Assembly (NCBI GenBank): GCA_947630885.1
Contig: CANRJI010000035.1
Span: 1-9,562, forward strand
DNA: 9,562 nucleotides
Reading direction: 5' to 3'
Source of the DNA: an uncultured Bacilli bacterium
GTDB taxonomy: Bacteria > Bacillota_I > Bacilli_A > RF39 > UBA660
The notes beneath the pieces are model-generated. The model had not been told where the DNA came from. It searched no databases and worked only from the letters and a program-made list of their open reading frames with translations. Positions within the stretch are counted from its first letter, which is position 1. The number at the start of each line of letters is the position of its first letter. Below are positions 1 through 5,966 of the stretch, piece by piece. Made by a program: the position numbers and the translations under genes.

Positions 1-489
1 ATACATACCATCAATAATAAACTTAGGTAAATGAAGCCTTTGAAGGTACTCTAAAGTCGTAAGAGCACCATGAGCTTCCTGATTAATGAAATTGCCCCAA
101 CGACCAATGGCTTGTCCTAAAATAAGATATGGTATAAATGTATCAATCGTTAGTGATATACTTTTTTTCTTTTCATGGCAATAGTAAATAATAAAGATAA
201 TGGAAGCAATAACCGCTCCATAAATGGCTAGTCCACCCTCCCATACTTTAAAAATACTAGCAAAATCATTTTTGAATAGTGAATAATTAAAGATAACATA
301 ATATAATCTAGCACCAATAATAGCAATTGGTATTAAATAAAAAATTAAATCATTAGTAAAATTTTTAGTTAAACCATTCTTTTCGGCATCACGAGATGAA
401 AAAATTATTCCAATAATAATAGATATAATAATTAATACGGAATACCAATAGATATTAATATTTCCAATACTTAAAAAGATACGATTCAT
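1..489 (-). CDS. lgt: Prolipoprotein diacylglyceryl transferase (5' part, runs off the window)
   Basis: The first 163 codons are present; the C-terminal part lies beyond the left edge. Lgt is an integral membrane enzyme that moves diacylglycerol from phosphatidylglycerol onto the lipobox cysteine of prelipoproteins, the first step of lipoprotein maturation. Seen directly: an N-terminus beginning MNRIFLSIGNINIYWYSVLI with a first hydrophobic segment around residues 12-30, then IGARLYYVIF at 58-67, the loop WEGGLAIYGA at 83-92, and the Lgt signature GQAIGRWGNFINQEAHG at 125-141 with the conserved arginine R130. Family knowledge: this signature lines the active site. The start ATG (489-487) is preceded by a good Shine-Dalgarno, AAGGTGAT, 3 nt upstream. 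It probably has its own promoter, because a hairpin terminator and an extended -10 lie in the 93-bp gap to the upstream gene. Identity is very secure; only the missing C-terminus is unknown. Confidence 0.97.
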   Translation of the reverse strand, partial: MNRIFLSIGNINIYWYSVLIIISIIIGIIFSSRDAEKNGLTKNFTNDLIFYLIPIAIIGARLYYVIFNYSLFKNDFASIFKVWEGGLAIYGAVIASIIFIIYYCHEKKKSISLTIDTFIPYLILGQAIGRWGNFINQEAHGALTTLEYLQRLHLPKFIIDGMY

Positions 490-512
490 AGCATCACCTT
501 AAATTCAAATAT

Positions 513-521
513 ATAATATCA
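513..521 (-). promoter_or_regulatory. Probable extended -10 promoter of lgt
   Basis: On the minus strand the sequence reads TGATATTAT, which is a TGn extension plus a -10 hexamer matching TATAAT at five of six positions. It lies just downstream of the preceding gene's terminator and gives a predicted start near 506, a few bases before the AAGGTGAT ribosome-binding site at 500-493. No good -35 is seen (TTTTCT at 17 nt), which is common for extended -10 promoters. This is inferred from sequence only. Confidence 0.5.
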
Positions 522-529
522 TATTTAAT

Positions 530-563
530 ATAAAAAGAAAAGAATATTTAGTAACAATATTCT
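530..563 (-). terminator. Intrinsic terminator of the 106-aa gene
   Basis: On the minus strand an 8-bp perfect stem (AGAATATT at 563-556 paired with AATATTCT at 548-541) encloses a 7-nt loop and is followed by a T-rich run, TTTCTTTTT. It lies 19 nt after the stop codon of the upstream gene and before the lgt promoter. The stem is AT-rich, so termination may be partial. Confidence 0.6.
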
Positions 564-582
564 CTATAGATTCGACAATTAT

Positions 583-903
583 TTATCTAGTAAGATAAAT
601 ATCACGAATAGTATTTATTGGGATATATTCATTATCCATGGTAATTAAATGGGTTTTGGTTTTGCCGACAATTCTTTTATTTGATGAACCAGAGTCTGTT
701 ACAATGGTAACATCTACTTTATAAATGTAATTCGGAGAATTAAAAATATTATATATCTTTTGCTCTATTGTATAATTATTTTTATTATTTGGTAGTTTTA
801 TCTTTTTATCAATCTTTCGATCATACATTGTCGAAAAGACTTTTTCGTTATTGGCTATTTCCTTATTAAACTCGTTATGGTACATTTTTGGTAATTCTTT
901 CAT
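583..903 (-). CDS. Hypothetical protein, 106 aa
   Basis: I do not recognise this protein. It is lysine- and asparagine-rich with no signal peptide or membrane segment. The N-terminal half (1-50) looks helical and polar. The C-terminal half (about 58-106) alternates hydrophobic residues as short beta strands: YIYKVDVTIVTDSG, then RIVGKTKTHLITMD, then EYIPINTIRDIYL. That rhythm suggests a small beta-barrel or coat-type domain, but this is inference. Support for a real gene: a strong Shine-Dalgarno, AGAGGTGA, 5 nt before ATG (903-901), a terminator just after the stop, and a clean frame. It is transcribed divergently from the SEDS gene across a 95-bp gap and precedes lgt. A link to the spore or cell surface is possible from the neighbourhood only. 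Confidence 0.8.
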   Translation of the reverse strand: MKELPKMYHNEFNKEIANNEKVFSTMYDRKIDKKIKLPNNKNNYTIEQKIYNIFNSPNYIYKVDVTIVTDSGSSNKRIVGKTKTHLITMDNEYIPINTIRDIYLTR

Positions 904-946
904 ATAGTCACCTCTATTACAATATATGAAAAACTTTTATGATATA

Positions 947-975
947 TTTATTATTTTGTTTTTTTGTGGTATCAT
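947..975 (+). promoter_or_regulatory. Probable promoter of the SEDS gene (extended -10)
   Basis: TGGTATCAT at 967-975 is an extended -10 (TGn plus TATCAT, five of six matches). A weak TTTATT at 947-952 sits 17 nt upstream as a possible -35. The predicted start near 982 leaves room for the GAGGG ribosome-binding site at 984-988 only if the leader is very short, so the exact start is uncertain. Confidence 0.5.
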
Positions 976-998
976 AAGTGTATGAGGGTTGATTAATA

Positions 999-2126
999 AT
1001 GAAAGAATCAAAATTTAAAGTGGAAAAAAGTATTTTAATTCCGATCATATTATTTGCTATTATCAGTATTATTTCTATTTTTTCGACACGAAATTTACTT
1101 ACTGATGATTTACAAAATCTATATTTAAAGCAAATACTTTGGTATGCTCTAGGATTTGTAATTGCTTATCTAATGATGACAGTCGGAAATAAATTTTTAT
1201 ATAACAGTGCTTATATCTTATATTTAATTGGTATTTTACTTCTTGTTTTAGTTCTCTTTTTTGGCAAAGACATTAATAATGCACGGTGCTGGTTTGTTAT
1301 TCCATATATTGGTAGTTTTCAGCCATCTGAATTTATGAAAGTCTTTCTAATTATTACTCTAGCAAGAATGATAAGCGATTACCATGAGAAGAAAAAAACG
1401 GATGAAATTATCGATGAATTTAAGTTTTTACTCAAAGTATTAGTAATTGTTGGTATCCCTTCTATTCTTACTTTTATCGAGCCTGATACGGGAGCTGTTC
1501 TTATTTATTTTATAATTACAATCGTCATGTTATTTATTGGTGGATTTAGAGCCAGATGGTTTATTATTGCCTTATCGACAATTGCTATCTTTGCTTCTAT
1601 TTTCTTATCGATTTACTTTTTTAATCAAGATTTATTTATTAATCTATTTGGAACTAGTTTTTTCTACCGAATGGATAGAATTCTCAATTGGTCTAATGCT
1701 AGCGGTATGCAACTTACAAATGGAATTACTGCGATAGGATCAGGTGGATTACTAGGACATGGCTTTAATCATATTCCCATATATTTTCCAGAAATGCAAA
1801 CGGATTTTATCTTCGCTGTCTTTGCTTCTAATTTTGGTTTTGTAGGTGCAATCTTACTGATTGGACTAATTACTTATTTTGATATTTCAATTGTTTCTCT
1901 AGCTAATAAATCACATGATATGTGCGATAAATTAGTTATTGGTGGTATTGTTGCGGTCCTTTTATTTCAGCAAATTCATAATATTAGTATGACAATTGGA
2001 TTACTTCCAATTATGGGTATTACTCTTCCTTTTATTTCCTATGGGGGTTCTTCCCTCCTCTCATATATGATTTTAGTAGGAATGATGTTTAATGTCTCCA
2101 ACGAAAATTTGCGCTTTAAAAATTAA
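999..2126 (+). CDS. rodA: SEDS-family peptidoglycan glycosyltransferase, RodA/FtsW type
   Basis: A 375-aa polytopic membrane protein, a normal length for RodA. SEDS proteins polymerise lipid II into glycan strands with a partner class B PBP, RodA in the side wall and FtsW at the septum. Seen: about ten hydrophobic segments starting at residues 11-28; FGKDINNARCWFVIP at 88-102 followed by GSFQPSEFMKVFL (QPSE at 108-111); EPDTGAVLIY at 161-170; NGITAIGSGGLLGHG at 241-255; PEMQTDFIFA at 264-273, holding the conserved Asp D269 of the catalytic loop; and NISMTIGLLPIMG with LPFISYGGSSLL at 343-354. The QPSEFMK and MTIGLLP wording looks more like RodA than FtsW, but function is not settled. The residues after TDFIFA read VFASNFG, where most family members have an acidic pair. 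Ribosome-binding site GAGGG lies 10 nt before ATG. The gene converges on ylbE across a shared terminator. Confidence 0.93.
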   Translation: MKESKFKVEKSILIPIILFAIISIISIFSTRNLLTDDLQNLYLKQILWYALGFVIAYLMMTVGNKFLYNSAYILYLIGILLLVLVLFFGKDINNARCWFVIPYIGSFQPSEFMKVFLIITLARMISDYHEKKKTDEIIDEFKFLLKVLVIVGIPSILTFIEPDTGAVLIYFIITIVMLFIGGFRARWFIIALSTIAIFASIFLSIYFFNQDLFINLFGTSFFYRMDRILNWSNASGMQLTNGITAIGSGGLLGHGFNHIPIYFPEMQTDFIFAVFASNFGFVGAILLIGLITYFDISIVSLANKSHDMCDKLVIGGIVAVLLFQQIHNISMTIGLLPIMGITLPFISYGGSSLLSYMILVGMMFNVSNENLRFKN

Positions 2127-2153
2127 TACCGAGAATACTCGGTATTTTATTTT
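2125..2153. terminator. Bidirectional terminator between the SEDS gene and ylbE
   Basis: A 9-bp perfect stem (AATACCGAG at 2125-2133 with CTCGGTATT at 2138-2146) closes a 4-nt AATA loop. It starts inside the SEDS stop codon. On the plus strand TTATTTTA follows; on the minus strand TAATTTTTAAAG follows. It occupies the whole 20-bp gap between two convergent genes and should stop transcription from both sides. Confidence 0.85.
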
Positions 2154-2368
2154 AAGACATCGAGAAAGGCTTCTAACATACTGATATTATTTAGTGTTCG
2201 ATTAATTTTATCACTTGTTTTTATTTTATACTTATCTTTCATATCAGATATAAATGCTTTAAATAGTGTTGGATTACGATTTAATCTCTGATACCAATAA
2301 GGATATTCTCTAATAAAAGTTTTTAATCTAGGATCGGCATTTATTTTAAGTTGAAGATCGACACGCAT
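2147..2368 (-). CDS. ylbE: YlbE-like family protein
   Basis: A 73-aa soluble protein. The motif FIREYPYWYQRLNRNP at residues 18-33 is the hallmark of the Bacillus YlbE-like family, recognised from memory of its (V/I)REQPYWYRKLSRDP core. The remainder is amphipathic helix. Molecular function is unknown; family members sit with ylbD in Bacilli. It is the second gene of a two-gene unit: its ATG overlaps the TAA of ylbD by one base (TAATG), so translation is probably coupled. A modest AAGG ribosome-binding site lies inside the end of ylbD. It ends against the bidirectional terminator at 2125-2146. Confidence 0.88.
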   Translation of the reverse strand: MRVDLQLKINADPRLKTFIREYPYWYQRLNRNPTLFKAFISDMKDKYKIKTSDKINRTLNNISMLEAFLDVLK

Positions 2369-2742
2369 TAATCATCAAACCTTCGGTATATTTGTCTTGG
2401 TGTATAAGTACTTGTTTCACTTTGACTATCTTTCGTTAGCATATCACCAAAGAGACCAATAGCTTTCTGAATAGACGTTATACCATCTTGAAGTTTATCG
2501 GTATCAATATTTTTGGCCATTTCGATAATACTCGATAAGGTTTTTCCAGCACTTCTCGTCTCTTCTTTGGAAGACTTTTCTTCCGTAGAGCTTTTTAGAT
2601 ATTCGTTCCAAATATTTTCATCTTCACCATATAGATCATACATTTCATAAAATTTTTGCCATGACATGGTACCATTTCGAACGTGAGTTAAAAGACGCGG
2701 ATTTTTTCTTACAAAAGATTTAAAATTATCAACATTTGTCAC
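2368..2742 (-). CDS. ylbD: YlbD-like putative spore coat family protein
   Basis: A 124-aa protein from the start chosen here. The N-terminal half resembles the Bacillus YlbD coat-protein family: residues 2-42 contain VDNFKSFVRKNPRLLTHVRN, then SWQKFYEMYDLYGEDENIW. A Lys/Ser/Glu-rich linker follows (about 50-66), then an amphipathic helix with IIEMAKNIDTDKLQDGI, and a tail ending PRQIYRRFDD. Start choice: the frame opens at GTG 2751, but that codon lies inside the Shine-Dalgarno AGGTGAT. GTG at 2742-2740 has AGGTG at ideal spacing (6 nt), so it is preferred. Family knowledge: YlbD has been linked to spore coat or outer layers in Bacillus, but a biochemical role is not known. It is coupled to ylbE by a TAATG overlap. 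No convincing promoter is seen; a TATAAT at 2764-2759 would start transcription within the ribosome-binding site. Confidence 0.85.
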   Translation of the reverse strand: MTNVDNFKSFVRKNPRLLTHVRNGTMSWQKFYEMYDLYGEDENIWNEYLKSSTEEKSSKEETRSAGKTLSSIIEMAKNIDTDKLQDGITSIQKAIGLFGDMLTKDSQSETSTYTPRQIYRRFDD

Positions 2743-2801
2743 TGCTATCACCTAATTAATTATATGCAATTTATTTAAAAGTGATATCTTTTCTAAATAT
2801 G

Positions 2802-2833
2802 AAAAAATACTTACTTTTTATATGTAAGTATTT
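2802..2833 (-). terminator. Terminator hairpin, copy 1 (keeps the T-tract)
   Basis: On the minus strand a 10-bp stem (AAATACTTAC with GTAAGTATTT) and 9-nt loop run into TTTTTTC. This is the only one of the two hairpin copies with a T-tract on the minus strand. It therefore looks like the 3' half of the original ligA terminator, now about 220 bp from the ligA stop because the element at 2834-3024 lies between. Confidence 0.7.
2805..2833. repeat. 29-bp direct repeat, left copy
   Basis: An exact 29-of-29 match to 3025-3053 in the same orientation. It begins AAATACTTAC and ends GTAAGTATTT, so it is palindromic in its arms. The bases outside the repeat differ between copies (A versus G before, C versus T after), so the duplication is sharply bounded. 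Best read as a target-site duplication made by the intervening element. Confidence 0.9.
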
Positions 2834-2848
2834 CAGGCCGTTGACAAA
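2834..2848 (+). repeat. Left terminal inverted repeat of the element
   Basis: CAGGCCGTTGACAAA; it matches the reverse complement of 3010-3024 at 13 of 15 positions. It also forms part of the 5' arm of the internal hairpin at 2837-2880. Confidence 0.7.
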
Positions 2849-2886
2849 GTCGGTTTTTCAAACCGGCTTTGTCAATCGGCTTTTTT
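2837..2886 (+). terminator. Terminator-like hairpin inside the element, plus-strand facing
   Basis: A long stem: GCCG/CGGC at the base, then TTGACAAAG/CTTTGTCAA, a T-G wobble, and CGGTTT/AAACCG around a 3-nt TTC loop. There is a single bulged T at 2876. It is followed at once by TTTTTT (2881-2886). It is the most GC-rich and stable structure in the gap. No plus-strand gene reads into it here, so it belongs to the element rather than to a local operon. Confidence 0.7.
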
Positions 2887-2905
2887 AATCTCCCACTTTA
2901 GTACT

Positions 2906-2947
2906 AAAAAAAGAGTGAATTTGAATTTTTAATATCAAATAACACTC
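2906..2947 (-). terminator. Terminator-like hairpin inside the element, minus-strand facing
   Basis: On the minus strand the stem GAGTG..ATTTGA pairs with TCAAAT.CACTC around a loop of about 10 nt. It runs directly into seven Ts (plus-strand AAAAAAA at 2906-2912). It faces ligA transcription and could act as a replacement terminator for it. Confidence 0.65.
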
Positions 2948-3009
2948 AATTTTTAATTTTCTCTTCCACTTTTAGAATTTTCAAATTTTGGTTTTTACTA
3001 AAAATGTAG

Positions 3010-3024
3010 TTTGTCAACAGTCTG
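3010..3024 (-). repeat. Right terminal inverted repeat of the element
   Basis: Plus-strand TTTGTCAACAGTCTG; read on the minus strand it is CAGACTGTTGACAAA, matching the left end with two mismatches. Confidence 0.7.
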
Positions 3025-3053
3025 AAATACTTACTTTTTATATGTAAGTATTT
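3025..3053. repeat. 29-bp direct repeat, right copy (ligA-proximal hairpin)
   Basis: Identical to 2805-2833. It begins directly after the ligA stop codon and folds into the same 10-bp hairpin. On the minus strand its 3' arm ends GTATTT and then runs into CAGACTG of the element, so it has lost the longer T-tract. As a ligA terminator it is probably weakened compared with the left copy. Confidence 0.9.
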
Positions 3054-5045
3054 TTATTTGATTTTATCCATAAACTCTTCTTCTTGCCAAATAGGAATAT
3101 TTAATTCTATAGCTTTATCGTATTTGCTACCGGGATTATCGCCCACAATAACACAAGATGTTTTAGAACTTACCGACGAAGAGACTTTACCTCCTAAACT
3201 TTCAATAATTTGGCTTGCTTCATCTCTCGTTATATTAACTAAAGTTCCTGTTAGAACAAAGGTTTTACCAATAAATTCTTCTCTTTCTTCGGTAGTTGTA
3301 CCAATATATTCCATATTTATACCTAACTCTTTTAATTTATTAATGGTATTTAAATTATCTTCGTTAGCAAAGTAATCTTTAATACTTTTAGCAATAATTT
3401 CTCCAATATCTCTAATCGAAGTTAAATCTTCGAGAGTTGCTTTCATTAAGTTATCAATATTTTTATATTGCTGAGCAAGAATTTTGGCTGTTTTAGCACC
3501 AACATTTCGAATACCTAACCCAAATAATAGTTTTTCTAAAGAATTTTGTTTACTATTTTCAATAGCCTTTTTGAGATTTTCAATTTTCTTTTGTCCATAT
3601 CCTTCAAGATTTATTAATTCATCTTGGTAATTATTAATATTATATATATCTGTAATTTTAGTTACAAAGCCTTCGTTATATAAATCTTCGACAACTGATT
3701 CACCCATTCCATCGATATTCATAGCATCCCGACTTGAATAATGAATAATATTTTCGATTTTACGTGCTGGACATAAATCATTAGGGCAATAATAATCGGC
3801 TTCAATTTCTTTGCGGACAATACGTTCATGACAAATTGGGCAATTAGCAATCATGACAAATGGTTTTTCAGTGCCATCACGTCTTTCAGGTAATGATCTT
3901 ACTACTTCAGGAATAACGTCTCCAGCCTTTCTTATGACAACGTAATCTCCAATACGAATATCTTTAAAGACAACATTATCTTCGTTGTGAAGGGTTGCTT
4001 TTTTGATTGTTGAGCCCGCAACACGGACAGGTTCAAGAATAGCATTAGGAGTAATTTTACCCGTTCTTCCAACAGTAAAAATAATATCGATTAATCTTGT
4101 TACAACTTCTTCGGCAGGGAACTTATAGGCAGTTGCCCATTTTGGAACTTTAGCGGTATATCCTAAAGTATTTTGCATATTGATATCGTTTACCTTAATA
4201 ACTATACCATCGATATCATATGGAAGCGTTGGTCTTTTAACAGTCCATTCGTTTATATATTCCATTACTTCATCGACATTTTTGACAAGTTTATTTACTT
4301 GATAGTTAGTTGTGAAACCTAACTCTTTCATAAAATCTAGTGCTTCTTTATGTGTTTTAATACCATAATCTAAAGGATTAGGCAAATGATAGATAAGACA
4401 ATCTAAATCTCTTTTCTTTGTAATATTAGGATCTAAATTGCGAACGGAACCAGCAGCTGCATTACGACAATTTTGGAATAAAGGCTCACCATTTTGTTCT
4501 CTTTCCGCATTTATTTTTTCAAGAGATGCTTTACTTAAATATACTTCTCCACGAACTTCAATATCTATTTCTTTATTTAATACTAATGGAATTGATTTAA
4601 TTGTCTGAATATTTTTGGTTATGTCTTCACCAGTCGTTCCATCACCACGAGTTGCACCGCGAACGAGAACACCTTTTTCATATGTTAAGGAAATTGCAAG
4701 TCCATCAATTTTTAATTCACAGACGTATTCGGGATTAACTTCTTTTCTAATTCTTTCATCGAAGAGACGAATTTCGTCTTCATTAAAGACATTTCCTAAA
4801 CTTAGCATAGGAATTTTGTGAGTTACTTTATTAAATTTATTTTGAACTTTTGTTCCAACATTAATGGTAGGACTATCTTCTCTCTGTAAATTAGGATATC
4901 TGTCTTCAAGTGAAATTAATTCTTGCATATATCTATCGTACTCTTGATCCGATAGACTTGGATTATCGTCAAGATAATATTCTTCATTAGCTTTTTTTAA
5001 TATTTTTATTAATTCATCAATACGTTTTTTGATGTTATCAATCAT
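3054..5045 (-). CDS. ligA: NAD-dependent DNA ligase LigA
   Basis: A full-length 663-aa enzyme that seals nicks between Okazaki fragments and in repair, using NAD+ as adenylate donor. Domains in order: the Ia NAD-binding region (1-60, with YYLDDNPSLSDQEYDRYM); the adenylation domain with the catalytic lysine K112 in CELKIDGLA, followed by RGDGTTGEDIT and a second KxDG-like element DIDGIVIKV (277-285); an OB fold (about 318-395, VGRTGKITPNA); a zinc finger with C402, C405, C420 and C425; helix-hairpin-helix repeats (about 430-585, GIRNVGAKTA, IRDIGEIIA); and a C-terminal BRCT domain (590-663, GKTFVLTGTL). All key residues are present. The ATG (5045-5043) has GGTGAT 3 nt upstream. The gene that usually precedes ligA in Bacilli, pcrA, is not here; a 248-aa orphan takes that place. 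A mobile-element-like insertion lies immediately downstream. Confidence 0.98.
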   Translation of the reverse strand: MIDNIKKRIDELIKILKKANEEYYLDDNPSLSDQEYDRYMQELISLEDRYPNLQREDSPTINVGTKVQNKFNKVTHKIPMLSLGNVFNEDEIRLFDERIRKEVNPEYVCELKIDGLAISLTYEKGVLVRGATRGDGTTGEDITKNIQTIKSIPLVLNKEIDIEVRGEVYLSKASLEKINAEREQNGEPLFQNCRNAAAGSVRNLDPNITKKRDLDCLIYHLPNPLDYGIKTHKEALDFMKELGFTTNYQVNKLVKNVDEVMEYINEWTVKRPTLPYDIDGIVIKVNDINMQNTLGYTAKVPKWATAYKFPAEEVVTRLIDIIFTVGRTGKITPNAILEPVRVAGSTIKKATLHNEDNVVFKDIRIGDYVVIRKAGDVIPEVVRSLPERRDGTEKPFVMIANCPICHERIVRKEIEADYYCPNDLCPARKIENIIHYSSRDAMNIDGMGESVVEDLYNEGFVTKITDIYNINNYQDELINLEGYGQKKIENLKKAIENSKQNSLEKLLFGLGIRNVGAKTAKILAQQYKNIDNLMKATLEDLTSIRDIGEIIAKSIKDYFANEDNLNTINKLKELGINMEYIGTTTEEREEFIGKTFVLTGTLVNITRDEASQIIESLGGKVSSSVSSKTSCVIVGDNPGSKYDKAIELNIPIWQEEEFMDKIK

Positions 5046-5101
5046 ATTATCACCATTTAAATTGTATCAAATTTTTTAGTAAAAGTCTATATAACAAAGA
5101 A

Positions 5102-5127
5102 AAGAAAATCCATAAATGGGCTTTCTT
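5102..5127 (-). terminator. Weak hairpin terminator after the 248-aa gene
   Basis: On the minus strand, directly after the stop codon, AAGAAAGCCCA pairs with TGGATTTTCTT around a 4-nt loop. There is one C-A mismatch and one G-T pair, and TTCTTTG follows. The stem is weak, so part of the transcription may continue into ligA 57 nt further on. Confidence 0.45.
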
Positions 5128-5874
5128 CTAATCATTATCAAAAAAACTTATTTGACCATCTAAAATATAATTTTTATCTGGTTTTTTGACGCGAACTTTA
5201 TGACTTTCCCCCTTAGAACTAGTAAATTCATCTTTTAAACTTATAAGTTCTTGTCTTAAGTTTTCTTTAGTCTCAGTATTTGGAACAGTAAATCCTTTGG
5301 TTGACACATAGGCATAGGTAAATAATCCTAAATCACGAAGATTCTTATATCTAATAACGGTTTTTCCTTCTTTATTAATTTGATAAACTTGATATATATA
5401 AAAATTATTTACTGCATCATCAAGATTTAATTCAGGATTATAGTGCTTAAGAAGTTCTCTTATTTGAAAAATATATTCATTGCCGTATGTATAAGTATAC
5501 TTAGAAACTAATGCTTCTAAAAAGGCACGATTATTTTTTAATTCGTTAATTTTTAAATGAAGATTACCAAGATCAATGTAACTCTTACTTGATTTATAGA
5601 CTGGTTCATAGTGTTCAATTAAAGATACTTTTCCATGCCAATAAGTTGCAATAGCAATTGGATCGGTAAGATCTTTAACATCAATTAGTTTAGCATCTAA
5701 TAGGGCTCTTTTTAATTCGGCTTCAGAAGAAAACTGCGATGTAAAATTATCTAACTCCTGAAGACTATAAATAGATGCTTTAAAGCGGGAAAGTCTTGTA
5801 AATCCTTCCATATTGGTAATATCAAGCAATTTAAAATTATTTCTTTTTTTAATGGTTAAGTAATAGTGGGCCAT
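5128..5874 (-). CDS. Uncharacterised 248-aa protein with a possible clamp-binding tail
   Basis: I do not recognise the family. It is a soluble, charged protein without a signal peptide or membrane segment. The N-terminus MAHYYLTIKKRNNFKLLDITN looks like a short beta region, followed by a mainly helical middle (about 30-165) with an ELKRALLDAKLID stretch. A second alpha/beta part is at 165-205 (YQINKEGKTVIRYKNLRDLG), and a polar, Lys/Ser-rich linker at 207-238. The last ten residues are DGQISFFDND. The peptide QISFF (241-245) resembles the bacterial sliding-clamp binding motif QL[S/D]LF, which often sits at the end of a flexible tail. Start ATG has AAGGAGT 6 nt upstream. A possible promoter (ATGACA at 5923-5918, TATATG at 5899-5894, 18-nt spacer) would give almost no leader. 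It follows the rplQ terminator and precedes ligA, so a role linked to DNA replication or repair is a guess. Confidence 0.88.
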   Translation of the reverse strand: MAHYYLTIKKRNNFKLLDITNMEGFTRLSRFKASIYSLQELDNFTSQFSSEAELKRALLDAKLIDVKDLTDPIAIATYWHGKVSLIEHYEPVYKSSKSYIDLGNLHLKINELKNNRAFLEALVSKYTYTYGNEYIFQIRELLKHYNPELNLDDAVNNFYIYQVYQINKEGKTVIRYKNLRDLGLFTYAYVSTKGFTVPNTETKENLRQELISLKDEFTSSKGESHKVRVKKPDKNYILDGQISFFDND

Positions 5875-5922
5875 TTAATCACTCCTTATTTTTCATATAT
5901 TATTATTTTAATCTATTTGTCA

Positions 5923-5961
5923 TAAATAAAAAATAAATAGGCGTAATAATCCTATTTATTT
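5923..5961 (-). terminator. Terminator of the ribosomal protein operon
   Basis: An 11-bp perfect stem (AAATAAATAGG with CCTATTTATTT, arms at 5961-5951 and 5941-5931) around a 9-nt loop, followed on the minus strand by TTTATTTA. It starts 5 nt after the rplQ stop codon. Position and structure fit the end of the adk-to-rplQ transcription unit. Confidence 0.8.
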
Positions 5962-5966
5962 CATAT

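Larger units (their letters stand above)
2834..3024. mobile_element. 191-bp MITE-like intergenic element
   Basis: This segment has no meaningful ORF. It is bounded by imperfect terminal inverted repeats: CAGGCCGTTGACAAA at the left, and CAGACTGTTGACAAA when the right end is read on the other strand (13 of 15 match). An exact 29-bp direct repeat flanks it on both sides. Inside are two strong hairpins, a 12-bp palindrome TTTAGTACTAAA (2897-2908), and AT-rich filler. The size, inverted ends, flanking duplication and lack of coding capacity together fit a non-autonomous miniature transposable element mobilised by a transposase elsewhere. Duplications of 24-29 bp are known for some insertion sequences (IS1202 family), but assignment to that family is speculation. 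A structured intergenic repeat of another kind is the alternative. Confidence 0.72.

Noticed and set aside
1537..1737. 66-aa open frame on the plus strand inside the SEDS gene
   Set aside because: It is an out-of-frame shadow of a clearly conserved membrane protein.
2759..2764. TATAAT on the minus strand as the ylbD promoter
   Set aside because: The implied transcription start would fall inside the AGGTG ribosome-binding site, and no good -35 is present. It may be chance in AT-rich DNA.
2841..2846. TTGACA in the ends and hairpin of the 191-bp element as a -35 promoter box
   Set aside because: No TATAAT-like hexamer lies 16-18 nt downstream in either orientation, and the hexamer is explained by the inverted-repeat structure.
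2805..3053. CRISPR-like array from the repeated 29-bp unit
   Set aside because: There are only two copies, 191 bp apart, with structured sequence between them and no cas genes. The layout fits a target-site duplication.
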